DNA of 63,605 nt from an uncultured Blautia sp. (lineage in GTDB: Bacteria > Bacillota > Clostridia > Lachnospirales > Lachnospiraceae), in contig CAMBAL010000009.1 in assembly GCA_945864225.1 (NCBI GenBank), positions 1 through 63,605 on the forward strand. The letters are read 5' to 3'. Position numbers and translations under genes: made by a program. Position 1 is the stretch's first letter. The number at the start of each line of letters is the position of its first letter. Below the pieces are notes generated by a model that made no database searches, had not been told where the DNA came from, and saw only the letters and a program-made list of their open reading frames with translations. Below, piece by piece: positions 8,284 to 17,410 of this stretch.

Positions 8284-8747
8284 GAGAATCAGGGCAGAGA
8301 GAAAACTCGTGGAAGAAGAGAGTACACGTGCATACCGCATTACAGAGAAATCCCCGAAGGGACTTTTGCCCGGGGCTGAGAGGGATGTGTATGGGGCATA
8401 TGGAAGATGGCTTCAGAGGGGCGCTGTCGAATATGGGCGTGTTCCGGAGAAACTGGTACAGAGATTGTTTTGCAGAATATGTGCCAGAGAGGACTTCGGA
8501 AGCACAGCACATGGTAGGCTGCGACAGGACCGCCTGTTACAGCGGGAAGGTATCGGATGTGAACGGAATCCGGAAATCATAAGTCACGTCTGTTCAGACA
8601 GGGAGCAGAGGAGATTTATTTTTGAAGGGAATTTTCACAGGAATCCTGTACCTGGCAAGGTTTCTGGCTGCGAGGCAGAAATGAACAGAAGTGGTAACAC
8701 GGGTTTTACTCGTCTTCTCTGAATAAGAACAGAGAGGGCGTTTTTTT
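8284..8747 (+). promoter_or_regulatory. T-box leader upstream of metG
   Basis: The T-box core AAGTGGTAACACGGG lies at 8689-8703. Just downstream, CGTCTTCTCTG (8711-8721) and CAGAGAGGGCG (8730-8740) pair into a terminator with seven Ts (8741-8747). CGTC is shared by the antiterminator and the terminator, the hallmark of T-box switching. The upstream 400 bases are rich in paired segments as expected for stem I and following helices, although I could not fix the specifier loop with certainty. By context it reads uncharged methionine tRNA and raises metG expression. The leader is on the long side for a T-box. Confidence 0.85.
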
Positions 8748-8751
8748 ATGT

Positions 8752-8781
8752 TACAGGAAAGTGCTTCGCATTTTCCTGTGA
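8752..8781. repeat. ACAGGAAAGTGCTT hairpin repeat
   Basis: TTACAGGAAA and TTTCCTGTGA flank GTGCTTCGCAT. The same hairpin, with small changes, occurs at 3406-3442 and 58107-58138. Here it sits between the T-box terminator and metG. Confidence 0.65.
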
Positions 8782-8831
8782 TATAAAACACGGGAAATTA
8801 TGAGAATTTCCCATTTAAGGAGGAATCAGAA

Positions 8832-10796
8832 ATGGAAAAGCAGAAATACTATATCACTACTGCCATTGCCTATACATCAGGCAAACCGCACATCGGAAAT
8901 ACGTATGAGATCGTGCTGGCAGACGCAATCGCCCGCTATAAGAGACAGCAGGGCTATGATGTATTTTTTCAGACCGGAACAGATGAACATGGACAGAAAA
9001 TTGAGCTGAAGGCTGCAGAAGCAGGCATCACTCCGAAGGAATTTGTGGACAATGTATCCGGCGAAATTAAAGGTATCTGGGATCTGATGAATACATCTTA
9101 TGACAAATTTATCCGTACAACAGATGCAGATCATGAAAAACAGGTACAGAAGATTTTCAAAAAAATGTACGCAAAAGGAGATATCTATAAAGGACATTAC
9201 GAAGGAATGTACTGTACTCCATGTGAGTCTTTCTTTACAGAATCCCAGCTTGTCGACGGCAAATGTCCGGACTGCGGACGTCCTTGCGTTCCTGCAAAGG
9301 AAGAAGCTTATTTCTTCAAAATGAGCAAATATGCAGACCGCCTGATCGAGCATATCAATACACATCCGGAATTTATCCAGCCGGAATCCCGCAAGAATGA
9401 GATGATGAACAACTTCCTGCTTCCGGGACTTCAGGATCTCTGTGTATCCAGAACTTCCTTCAAATGGGGAATTCCGGTAGACTTTGATCCGGGCCATGTG
9501 GTTTATGTATGGCTGGATGCACTGACCAACTATATTACCGGTATCGGCTACGATTGTGACGGTGAAAGTACAGAGCAGTTCAGGAAAAACTGGCCGGCAG
9601 ATCTTCATCTGATCGGTAAGGATATCATCCGCTTCCATACCATTTACTGGCCGATTTTCCTGATGTCGCTGGATCTGCCTCTCCCGAAGCAGGTATTCGG
9701 ACATCCGTGGCTGCTTCAGGGCGACGGTAAGATGAGCAAATCCAAAGGAAATGTTCTCTATGCGGATGAACTGGTAGAATTCTTCGGAGTAGATGCTGTC
9801 CGTTATTTCGTACTTCACGAAATGCCGTTTGAGAACGATGGCGTGATTACGTGGGAATTGATGGTGGAACGTCTGAATTCTGAGCTTGCCAATACCCTCG
9901 GCAACCTTGTAAACCGTACCATTTCCATGTCCAATAAATATTTTGGCGGTGTGGTTGAAAACAAAGGCGCAGCAGAGCCGGTAGATGACGATCTGAAAGA
10001 ATTCGTGCTGTCCATCCCTGCAAAAGTCGATGCAAAAATGGACAAACTCCGTGTGGCAGATGCGATCACAGAGGTATTTTCTCTGTTCAAACGCTGCAAC
10101 AAATATATTGACGAGACTATGCCGTGGGCGCTGGCAAAAGATGAGACCAGACAGGACCGTCTTGCTACCGTTCTTTACAACCTTGTAGAGAGCATCTGCA
10201 TCGGTGCGACTCTTCTGGAGTCCTTTATGCCGGAAACTACAGAAAAGATTCTTGCTCAGTTACATGCAGGCAAGAGAACGCTTGAGGATCTGAAAACATT
10301 TGGATTGTATGAATCCGGAACAAAAGTAACAGAAGCACCGGAAATCCTCTTTGCACGTCTGAAACTGGATGAGGTTATGGCAAAAGTTGCAGAACGCCAT
10401 CCGCAGGTGGAAGAGACACAGGAACAGCCGGAGGAGGAGAAAGAAAACGTGATCGACATCGAGGCAAAACCGGAAATTACATTTGAGGATTTTGAGAAAA
10501 TGCAGTTCCAGGTGGGAGAAATCATTGCCTGTGAAGCTGTCAAGAAATCCCGTAAACTTCTCTGTTCTCAGGTGAAGATCGGAAGTCAGGTTCGTCAGAT
10601 CGTATCCGGAATCAAATCCAGCTACTCACCGGAAGAAATGGTGGGCAAGAAGGTTATGGTTCTTACCAATCTGAAACCCGCGAAGCTTGCCGGTATCTTA
10701 AGTGAGGGAATGATTCTCTGCGCAGAAGATGCTGACGGCAATCTGGCTCTGGTCGCTCCGGAGAAAGATATGCCTGCAGGTGCGGAAATCTGCTGA
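8832..10796 (+). CDS. metG: Methionyl-tRNA synthetase
   Basis: A class I aminoacyl-tRNA synthetase that joins methionine to its tRNA in the cytoplasm. HIGN lies at residues 20-23 and KMSKS at 300-304. A zinc knuckle (CTPC ... CPDC) lies in the connective peptide near residues 130-150. A C-terminal tRNA-binding domain (about 545-654, FQVGEIIACE ... GILSEGMIL) is joined by an acidic linker. At 654 residues it is the normal length for the dimeric bacterial form. AAGGAGG precedes the ATG. It is transcribed behind a T-box leader, so methionine supply controls it. Confidence 0.98.
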   Translation: MEKQKYYITTAIAYTSGKPHIGNTYEIVLADAIARYKRQQGYDVFFQTGTDEHGQKIELKAAEAGITPKEFVDNVSGEIKGIWDLMNTSYDKFIRTTDADHEKQVQKIFKKMYAKGDIYKGHYEGMYCTPCESFFTESQLVDGKCPDCGRPCVPAKEEAYFFKMSKYADRLIEHINTHPEFIQPESRKNEMMNNFLLPGLQDLCVSRTSFKWGIPVDFDPGHVVYVWLDALTNYITGIGYDCDGESTEQFRKNWPADLHLIGKDIIRFHTIYWPIFLMSLDLPLPKQVFGHPWLLQGDGKMSKSKGNVLYADELVEFFGVDAVRYFVLHEMPFENDGVITWELMVERLNSELANTLGNLVNRTISMSNKYFGGVVENKGAAEPVDDDLKEFVLSIPAKVDAKMDKLRVADAITEVFSLFKRCNKYIDETMPWALAKDETRQDRLATVLYNLVESICIGATLLESFMPETTEKILAQLHAGKRTLEDLKTFGLYESGTKVTEAPEILFARLKLDEVMAKVAERHPQVEETQEQPEEEKENVIDIEAKPEITFEDFEKMQFQVGEIIACEAVKKSRKLLCSQVKIGSQVRQIVSGIKSSYSPEEMVGKKVMVLTNLKPAKLAGILSEGMILCAEDADGNLALVAPEKDMPAGAEIC

Positions 10797-10914
10797 TCAC
10801 CGCAGATGCTGAAAAGCCGGAAATTTATTTCCGGGAGACAAAAGGTGTTTTTTTGGAATCGTCTGATAAGATGAGATTAAATAAAAATTATACAGAATTT
10901 TTTGGATAACCGGG

Positions 10915-10944
10915 TTGACAAAGGCTCCTGAAGAATATTATAGT
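10915..10944 (+). promoter_or_regulatory. Promoter of the manganese riboswitch-P-type ATPase unit
   Basis: TTGACA (10915-10920), an 18-bp gap and TATAGT (10939-10944) lie about 45 bp before the riboswitch. Together they give a self-contained regulated transcription unit. Confidence 0.7.
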
Positions 10945-10984
10945 AAGAGTAAGGAAATGTCTGTTCCACACGGACATTATGAAT

Positions 10985-11178
10985 GATAAAAGGGAGTAGC
11001 TGGCACATTTGTGTTTGCGATGTCGTCAATCTCGATGGATAATCGTTGGTAAAATCCCGGAGCAATTTTCAAGTACGCTCCAGGTCAGCAGAAATACCTG
11101 TGAATTATCCGTCCGTATCGTAATGAAACAGCGAGACTTTTATTGTATGTTTTTTCATACAATGAAAGTCTCGCTTTT
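10985..11178 (+). promoter_or_regulatory. yybP-ykoY (manganese) riboswitch with terminator
   Basis: The conserved pieces of this class appear in order: AGGGAGTAG (10991-10999), TGTCGTCAATCTCG (11021-11034), a CCCGG segment (11056-11060) and CAGCGAGAC (about 11130-11137). The last overlaps a very strong terminator: GCGAGACTTTTATTGTATG pairs with its complement ending at 11174 and is followed by TTTT. Metal binding should hold GCGAGAC in the aptamer and let transcription proceed. This class senses Mn2+ and typically controls manganese exporters, which fits the P-type ATPase downstream. A hairpin GGAGC...GCTCC inside it (11059-11081) resembles an arm of the dispersed repeat. Confidence 0.88.
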
Positions 11179-11190
11179 GTTGTATAACGG

Positions 11191-11286
11191 GAATCCTGTA
11201 AGGAGAAATATATAAGAGAACCTATATAAGAGAATCCTGTAAGGCAGCCCATATAAAGAAAATGCATACAAACAGAATCCTGTAAA
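11191..11286 (+). repeat. Three GAATCCTGTAA direct repeats in the ATPase leader
   Basis: GAATCCTGTAARG occurs at 11191, 11232 and 11275, 41 and 43 bp apart, each followed by an A-rich stretch with ATATA(A). They fill the gap between the riboswitch terminator and the start codon at 11320. No role is evident. Confidence 0.6.
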
Positions 11287-11319
11287 GAAAATCTTATCAG
11301 TAAAAGAAAGGGTGATTCT

Positions 11320-13938
11320 ATGAAAGCGTATTACAATCAGACATCTGAAGAAATCCGGATGGAACTGAACGGAACTCTGGAGCCTCTGACAGACAGTCAG
11401 GTAAAAGCCAGACAGCAGAAATACGGAATGAATGAACTGACAGAGGCAAAGAAGAAAACAACTCTGCAGATTTTTCTGGAGCAGTTCCGGGATTTTCTGG
11501 TGATCATTCTGATCGGTTCTGCCGTAGTTTCTGTGCTTTTGGGCGAAACAGAAAGTGCCGCTGTCATTCTGGTGGTTATTACCATGAATGCGATTCTCGG
11601 CACAGTACAGACAATCAAAGCAGAGCATTCTCTGAACAGTCTGAAAGAATTGTCCGCACCGACGGCAAAGGTTCTCAGAAACGGAATGATCATGGAGATT
11701 CCCGGACGGGAAGTGACAGTAGGAGATGAAGTCCATCTGGAAGCAGGAGATTTTATTCCGGCTGATGGAAGAATTCTGGAAAGTGCCAGTCTGAAAGCAG
11801 ATGAAAGTGCTCTGACCGGAGAAAGCCTTGGTGTGGAGAAAACCAGTGACACGCTTCCGGGGGAACTTCCGCTGGCAGACCGCAGAAATATGGTATATTC
11901 CGGAAGTTTTGTTACCTATGGGCGTGCCCGCTATCTTGTAACAGGTATCGGAATGGAGACAGAAGTGGGAAAAATTGCCGGACTTCTGAAGAATACTTCT
12001 GAGAAGAAGACTCCCCTTCAGGTGAATCTGGATCAGTTTGGACGGAAGCTCTCCATCATGATTCTTGTTTTGTGCGCTGTGATATTTGGAATACAGGTAC
12101 TGCGCGGGGGAAATGCAGCAGATGCATTTTTGTTTGCGGTAGCCCTGGCTGTTGCGGCGATTCCGGAAGCATTGAGTTCCATTGTAACGATTGTGCTGGC
12201 TTTTGGCACACAGAAGATGGCAAAAGAGGGGGCCATTGTCCGGAAGCTGCAGGCTGTGGAAGGGCTTGGCAGCGTTTCTGTAATCTGTTCTGACAAGACC
12301 GGAACTCTGACTCAGAATAAAATGACAGTAGAGCATTATTATCTGGAAGGAAAAGATGTTCCGGCGAAGGAAATCAATCCGATGAATCCTCTTCATAAAC
12401 AGATGATGCGTTACAGCATCCTCTGTAATGATTCCACCAATATGGACGGACAGGAAATCGGTGATCCTACAGAAACAGCGCTGATCAATCTGGGGGATAA
12501 AAGGGGAGTACCCGCACAGCGTGTGAGGGAGGTTTATTCTCGTCTCGGTGAGCTTCCTTTTGACAGTGACAGAAAACTGATGTCTACGCTGCACCAGCTG
12601 CGTGACGGATATACGATGATCACCAAGGGTGCTGTGGATGTGATGCTGAACCGTGTGAAATATATCCAGAAGGATGGAGTGGTGCGTGAAATAACACCGG
12701 AAGATGTACGAGAGATTGAGAAAGCCAATGAAGTGTATTCTTCTGATGGACTTCGTGTTCTGGGCATGGGTTACCGGAGGATGGACCAGGAGAGAGCGCT
12801 GGAGCCCGAAGATGAAAATTATCTGGTGTTTCTCGGCCTGATCGCAATGATGGATCCGCCCCGTAAGGAAAGTGCTGGTGCAGTTGCAGACTGTATCAGT
12901 GCGGGAATCCGTCCAATTATGATCACAGGTGACCACAAAGTAACGGCTTCAGCGATTGCCAGGCGCATCGGAATTTTGAAAGATCCGTCTGAAGCCTGTG
13001 AGGGTGCGGAAATCGATCATCTGAGTGACAAAGAACTCCAGGATTTTGTAGAACATGTCTCTGTATATGCGCGCGTTTCCCCGGAACATAAAATCCGCAT
13101 TGTCCGTGCATGGCAGGAAAAAGGCAATATTGTAGCGATGACAGGAGACGGGGTCAATGACGCTCCGGCGCTGAAACAGGCGGATATCGGTGTTGCCATG
13201 GGAATTACAGGAACCGAAGTTTCCAAGGATGCGTCTTCTATGATCCTGACAGATGATAATTTTGCAACCATTGTCAAAGCAGTGGAAAACGGAAGGAATG
13301 TATATGCGAATATCAAGCGCTCCATTCAGTTCCTTCTGTCCGGTAATTTTGCGGCAATCCTGGTGGTGCTGGCAGCTTCTCTCTGCGGACTTCCGGTACC
13401 TTTTGAGGCAGTCCATCTGCTTTTTATCAATCTGGTGACAGACAGTCTTCCGGCTATCGCCCTTGGCCTGGAACCGCATAAACATACGGTGATGAACGAA
13501 AAGCCCCGTCCTGTGAATGAATCCATTCTTACAGGAACGTTTCTGCAGAGAGTGGGAGTGGAAGGCGGCATGATCGGCCTGATTACACTGGGAGCTTTTC
13601 TGATCGGTTATCAGGGAGGGAATGCAAAGCTTGCCAGTACAATGGCATTCGGCGTACTCTGTCTTTCCAGACTGGTGCATGGATACAACTGCAAAAGCAA
13701 GAGACCGGTTTTATCTGTAAAGCAGTTATTCAATAACAGATATATGCAGGGTGCATTTATGACCGGATTTATACTACTGACAACAGTACTGACAGTACCG
13801 GCGCTGCATGGGATGTTTGCCGTGCAGACCCTGAATCTGACGCAGCTTCTGATTGTGTATGGGCTCGCGTTTCTGACACTGCCTGTGATCCAGCTGCTGA
13901 AAGTACTGAGAAAATTATTGCTGGTGAAGTCTGCGTAA
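11320..13938 (+). CDS. P-type cation ATPase, probable manganese exporter
   Basis: An 872-residue P2-type ATPase. The phosphorylated aspartate is D325 in CSDKTGTLT, the actuator loop reads DESALTGES, and the hinge reads TGDGVNDAPALKQAD. The fourth membrane helix has IPEALS where calcium pumps have IPEGLP. The yybP-ykoY riboswitch in its leader points to Mn2+ export, like YoaB/MgaP-type pumps of lactic acid bacteria; a calcium or mixed Ca/Mn role is the alternative. It is a membrane protein with about ten helices, two before the actuator, two before the P domain and six at the end. The gene is alone in its transcription unit. Confidence 0.92.
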   Translation: MKAYYNQTSEEIRMELNGTLEPLTDSQVKARQQKYGMNELTEAKKKTTLQIFLEQFRDFLVIILIGSAVVSVLLGETESAAVILVVITMNAILGTVQTIKAEHSLNSLKELSAPTAKVLRNGMIMEIPGREVTVGDEVHLEAGDFIPADGRILESASLKADESALTGESLGVEKTSDTLPGELPLADRRNMVYSGSFVTYGRARYLVTGIGMETEVGKIAGLLKNTSEKKTPLQVNLDQFGRKLSIMILVLCAVIFGIQVLRGGNAADAFLFAVALAVAAIPEALSSIVTIVLAFGTQKMAKEGAIVRKLQAVEGLGSVSVICSDKTGTLTQNKMTVEHYYLEGKDVPAKEINPMNPLHKQMMRYSILCNDSTNMDGQEIGDPTETALINLGDKRGVPAQRVREVYSRLGELPFDSDRKLMSTLHQLRDGYTMITKGAVDVMLNRVKYIQKDGVVREITPEDVREIEKANEVYSSDGLRVLGMGYRRMDQERALEPEDENYLVFLGLIAMMDPPRKESAGAVADCISAGIRPIMITGDHKVTASAIARRIGILKDPSEACEGAEIDHLSDKELQDFVEHVSVYARVSPEHKIRIVRAWQEKGNIVAMTGDGVNDAPALKQADIGVAMGITGTEVSKDASSMILTDDNFATIVKAVENGRNVYANIKRSIQFLLSGNFAAILVVLAASLCGLPVPFEAVHLLFINLVTDSLPAIALGLEPHKHTVMNEKPRPVNESILTGTFLQRVGVEGGMIGLITLGAFLIGYQGGNAKLASTMAFGVLCLSRLVHGYNCKSKRPVLSVKQLFNNRYMQGAFMTGFILLTTVLTVPALHGMFAVQTLNLTQLLIVYGLAFLTLPVIQLLKVLRKLLLVKSA

Positions 13939-14031
13939 GCAGACATTTCCATTTAGCAGGAAATGCCAGCGTGCTGCCCGCTTATACATCAGGAAATGAA
14001 AGCAGATACAGGAAAGCAGCAGACCGGTCAC

Positions 14032-14060
14032 TTGACGCGGGGCGGGTTATTTCCTATACT
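14032..14060 (+). promoter_or_regulatory. Promoter of the molybdenum cofactor gene group
   Basis: TTGACG (14032-14037), a 17-bp gap and TATACT (14055-14060) lie 43 bp before moaC. The leader is too short for a Moco riboswitch and none is seen. Confidence 0.65.
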
Positions 14061-14102
14061 ATAACATAACGGCTGAAATCTGTGCATTGAAGGAGAAAGA
14101 AT

Positions 14103-14582
14103 ATGGGAGATGGTTTTACTCATTTTGACGATAATGGAAATGCGGTGATGGTGGATGTTTCGGAGAAGCGTGTGACATTCCGGACTGCAGTTGCCACAGG
14201 GACGATCCATGTTGGCGAACAGATTATGGAAGCAGTTTCCCGGGGAACGGTAAAAAAAGGTGACGTACTTGGAGTCGCTCGCGTAGCTGGAATTATGGGG
14301 GTCAAAAGAACCTCCGATCTGGTGCCGATGTGCCACCCTCTTCCTGTGCAGAAATGCTCCATTGACTATGAACTGGACAGAGAAAAAAATATGATTCGTG
14401 TGTTCTGCACCGTAAAAACAGAAGGAAAAACAGGGGTGGAAATGGAGGCGCTTACAGGGGTGCAGGTGACTCTTCTGACGATTTATGATATGTGTAAAGC
14501 AATTGATAAGCATATGGTGATGTCGGATATCCATCTGGTAGAAAAGACAGGAGGAAAAAGCGGAACTTTCCGTTTTGATTGA
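14103..14582 (+). CDS. moaC: Cyclic pyranopterin monophosphate synthase MoaC
   Basis: Second step of molybdopterin synthesis: it turns the MoaA product (3',8-cyclo-GTP) into cyclic pyranopterin monophosphate. The 159-residue length is standard. Signature stretches are all present: [25 protein letters not shown] and VEKTGGKSG. It is the first gene of the group and lies six bases before moaA, so the two steps are made together. No moaD, moaE or moeA gene occurs in the window. Confidence 0.96.
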   Translation: MGDGFTHFDDNGNAVMVDVSEKRVTFRTAVATGTIHVGEQIMEAVSRGTVKKGDVLGVARVAGIMGVKRTSDLVPMCHPLPVQKCSIDYELDREKNMIRVFCTVKTEGKTGVEMEALTGVQVTLLTIYDMCKAIDKHMVMSDIHLVEKTGGKSGTFRFD

Positions 14583-14588
14583 TAAGAA

Positions 14589-15569
14589 ATGATAGACCGC
14601 TGTGGACGAAAAATAGACTATCTGCGGATTTCTGTGACAGATCGGTGTAACCTCCGCTGTATTTACTGTATGCCTGAGGGCGGAGTAAAGCTGGTAGACC
14701 GTTCGATGATTCTGCAGGAGCCGGAACTGGTACGGGTCGTCCGTGTAATGGCAGAGCTTGGAATCTGCAAGATCAAACTGACCGGCGGAGAACCTCTGGT
14801 GAGGCCCGGGATGCCGTCTCTGATCAGGCTGCTGAAAGAGATTCCCGGTATCCGGAAGGTGACTCTTACCACGAATGGTGTGTTGCTAAAAGAACAAATG
14901 AAAGACCTGGCATACGCCGGTCTGGACGGACTGAATATCAGCCTGGACAGTTTGGAGGAAGTGTGTTATCAGAAGATTGCAGGAAGAGACAATCTTCATG
15001 AAACTCTTGAAGGAATCCGGGAAGCACTGAAGTATCCGTCGGTTTCTCTGAAAATCAACTGTGTTCCGCTGGGACTGGAAGAGCAGGATCTGTGTGAGAT
15101 TGCAGCGCTGGCGCAGAAGTATCCGCTTCATGTTCGTTTTATAGAAATGATGCCGATTGGATATGGCAAAGAATTCCGGGGAATGCAGGAAGCAGAGATC
15201 ATCAAACTTCTGGAGAAGTGTTTCGGGAAACTGATTCCCTATGAGGGCGAAAAAATTGGAAATGGACCGTGTCATTATTATTCTGTGAACGGTTTTATGG
15301 GGAAAATCGGTTTTATCAGTGCGATCAGCCATAAATTCTGTAGGGAATGCAACCGGATCCGGCTGACTTCGCAGGGGTATCTCAAGACCTGCCTGCAGTA
15401 TACCGCAGGAAGGGATCTACGGGAGGTTATCCGTTCCGGCGGGACGGATGAAGATCTGAAAAAAGTAATCAGAGAGGCGCTTGCAGAGAAGCCGGAAGGA
15501 CATGCTTTTCTGGAAAAAGCGCCGGAAGATGAGACAGAGAAATTATGTATGTCCCAGATTGGCGGATGA
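14589..15569 (+). CDS. moaA: GTP 3',8-cyclase MoaA
   Basis: Radical SAM enzyme for the first step of molybdopterin synthesis. The N-terminal cluster cysteines are C20, C24 and C27 (CNLRCIYC). The second cluster is in CRECNRIRLT near residue 255, with a further Cys in LKTCL. The last two residues are Gly-Gly, which MoaA needs for activity. At 326 residues it has the family length. It begins six bases after moaC. Confidence 0.96.
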   Translation: MIDRCGRKIDYLRISVTDRCNLRCIYCMPEGGVKLVDRSMILQEPELVRVVRVMAELGICKIKLTGGEPLVRPGMPSLIRLLKEIPGIRKVTLTTNGVLLKEQMKDLAYAGLDGLNISLDSLEEVCYQKIAGRDNLHETLEGIREALKYPSVSLKINCVPLGLEEQDLCEIAALAQKYPLHVRFIEMMPIGYGKEFRGMQEAEIIKLLEKCFGKLIPYEGEKIGNGPCHYYSVNGFMGKIGFISAISHKFCRECNRIRLTSQGYLKTCLQYTAGRDLREVIRSGGTDEDLKKVIREALAEKPEGHAFLEKAPEDETEKLCMSQIGG

Positions 15570-15686
15570 TGGATTGGTTATGGGCTTTTGGATAGAAGAT
15601 GAGAACAGATCGGGATGCATAGAGCTTAGAATAAAAATTGAAACACGATGTATGGGAATATGTTCTTGAGAAGATGGAGGTGCACT

Positions 15687-16178
15687 ATGAAACGGGCAGC
15701 GATTATTACATCAAGTGATACAGGATACAGAGGGGAACGGGAGGATCTGAGCGGTCCTGCAATCAGAGAAATTCTGGAGCGGGAAGGGTACGAAGTGGTT
15801 TCCATGGATCTTCTTCCGGATGACCGGGAGATGCTGGCAGGACGGATGGAAGAGATTGCGGACTCCCATGCAGCAGAGCTGATTCTGACCACAGGAGGAA
15901 CCGGTTTTTCCCAGAGGGATGTGATGCCGGAGGCTACAGAGGACATCATCGAGCGCAGAGTTCCGGGGATTCCGGAGGCGATACGTGCTTACAGTATGAC
16001 GATTACGAAGAGGGCTATGCTGAGCCGTGCCACAGCAGGAATCAGGAAAAAAACGCTGATCATTAATCTCCCGGGAAGTCCTAAGGCAGTCAGGGAAAGT
16101 CTGGAATATATCGTGGATTCTCTTGCCCATGGCATTGAAATTCTGACCGGTGAAGCTAAAGATTGTGCCCGGAAATAA
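15687..16178 (+). CDS. mogA: Molybdopterin adenylyltransferase MogA/MoaB type
   Basis: A 163-residue protein of the MoCF-binding fold. It has the ITSSD start, LTTGGTGFSQRDVMPEAT (the pterin-binding loop) and the late NLPGSPKAVRES motif. It adenylylates molybdopterin before metal insertion. The start at 15687 is chosen because GGAGG lies at 15676-15680; in-frame codons further upstream have no ribosome site. It is about 115 bp downstream of moaA on the same strand. MogA and MoaB cannot be separated by sequence here. Confidence 0.9.
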   Translation: MKRAAIITSSDTGYRGEREDLSGPAIREILEREGYEVVSMDLLPDDREMLAGRMEEIADSHAAELILTTGGTGFSQRDVMPEATEDIIERRVPGIPEAIRAYSMTITKRAMLSRATAGIRKKTLIINLPGSPKAVRESLEYIVDSLAHGIEILTGEAKDCARK

Positions 16179-16240
16179 TATAAATCAACCGTTAATCATT
16201 AAGTATCAGAAGTAAAATTGTGCATGAAGGATGAGAAAAA

Positions 16241-17362
16241 ATGGGCAGAGTAATTGCGGTATGCATCAGTGAAGCGAAGGGAACACAGAAAAAAAATGTA
16301 CACAGCGCGGAATTTATCGAGGATTGGGGAATCAGAAATGATGCCCATGCAGGCAAATGGCACCGTCAGGTCAGCCTGCTATCTCATGACAAAATAGAAG
16401 CTTTCCGCGCCAGAGGGGCACAGGTGGAAGACGGCGCGTTTGGAGAGAATCTGGTAGTGGAGGGAATCGATTTTGCCTCGTTTCCGGTGGGAACGATTTT
16501 TCGGTGTAATGATGTTGTGTTGGAGCTGACTCAGGTGGGGAAAAAATGCCACCATGGCTGTGAAATTTTCCGGAAAATGGGGGATTGTATTATGCCAAGA
16601 GAAGGTGTTTTTACAAAGGTTCTTCACGGCGGAGTCATCAGTGAGGGAGACGAACTGACGGTTGACCATAAGAAGAATAAAATTTTGACATTTAGTTATG
16701 ATGACGGGGTAACACAGGATGTCCACCTGATTGAGTTATTTCATAAATACCATATGAAGGCAACCTTTAATTTAAACAGCGGGCTGCTGGGACAGGAGAA
16801 TGAACTTGTACGGGATGGCGTTCGTATTTCCCATAATAAGAATAAGCCGGAAGATGTCCGTTTTATCTATGATGGACATGAAGTAGCAGCACATACGCTT
16901 ACCCATCCTCTTCTGACACAGATCGAGGATGTTCAGGAAATCATCCGTCAGGTGGAAGAGGATCGGATAAAGCTGAGCGATTTATGCGGATATGAAGTGA
17001 TTGGAATGGCATACCCGGGCGGCGGAGTGAATTATAATGATCATGTCAGTGATGTGATCCGGAAACATACCGGTATCAGGTATGCCAGAACAACGTGCTC
17101 GTCTCACAGCTTTGATCTTCAGAATCATTTGTATCAGTTTCAGCCCAGTGTTTATCATCATACGGAAATGGATCGGATGTTTGAGATGGGACGTGAGTTT
17201 CTGGAATTGAAGACAGATGAACGCAAAATTTTTTATGTATGGGGACATGCCTATGAATTTGATATCAGAAATGAGTGGAAGCGATTTGAAGAATTTCTTG
17301 AGATGATGAGTGGCCGAGAAGATATTGCTTACTGCACGAACCGGGAAGCATTTCTGTTGTAA
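16241..17362 (+). CDS. MOSC domain fused to polysaccharide deacetylase domain
   Basis: A 373-residue protein with two halves that are normally separate. Residues 1 to about 143 are a small MOSC domain: FGENLVVEGID, and the conserved Cys in VGKKCHHGCEIF, thought to handle sulfur or molybdopterin ligands. From about 146 to the end it is a NodB-type deacetylase: TFSYDDG with D154-D155, and H218 and H222 in AAHTLTHP, the zinc ligands. There is no stop or start between them; HKKNKILTFSYDDG runs straight on from the MOSC end DELTVD. It follows mogA, the usual place for a MOSC gene. What the joined protein does is unknown. An assembly error could give the same picture, but no frame disturbance is seen. 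Confidence 0.85.
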   Translation: MGRVIAVCISEAKGTQKKNVHSAEFIEDWGIRNDAHAGKWHRQVSLLSHDKIEAFRARGAQVEDGAFGENLVVEGIDFASFPVGTIFRCNDVVLELTQVGKKCHHGCEIFRKMGDCIMPREGVFTKVLHGGVISEGDELTVDHKKNKILTFSYDDGVTQDVHLIELFHKYHMKATFNLNSGLLGQENELVRDGVRISHNKNKPEDVRFIYDGHEVAAHTLTHPLLTQIEDVQEIIRQVEEDRIKLSDLCGYEVIGMAYPGGGVNYNDHVSDVIRKHTGIRYARTTCSSHSFDLQNHLYQFQPSVYHHTEMDRMFEMGREFLELKTDERKIFYVWGHAYEFDIRNEWKRFEEFLEMMSGREDIAYCTNREAFLL

Positions 17363-17410
17363 TAGGACGAGGCGGGCAGTCGAAAATGAATGATACCAGG
17401 AGGGAAAATA

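Noticed and set aside
8340-8400. TPP riboswitch because of a CTGAGAG segment
   Set aside because: The second conserved half of the TPP aptamer is missing, and the T-box end explains the leader.
8309-8722. Open frames of 84-137 codons in the metG leader
   Set aside because: They have no ribosome site, odd composition (many Arg, Cys) and overlap the T-box RNA.
11155-12936. 593-codon open frame antisense to the P-type ATPase
   Set aside because: It mirrors the codon pattern of the real gene, is His/Ser/Cys-rich and has no domain; the plus-strand product is unmistakable.
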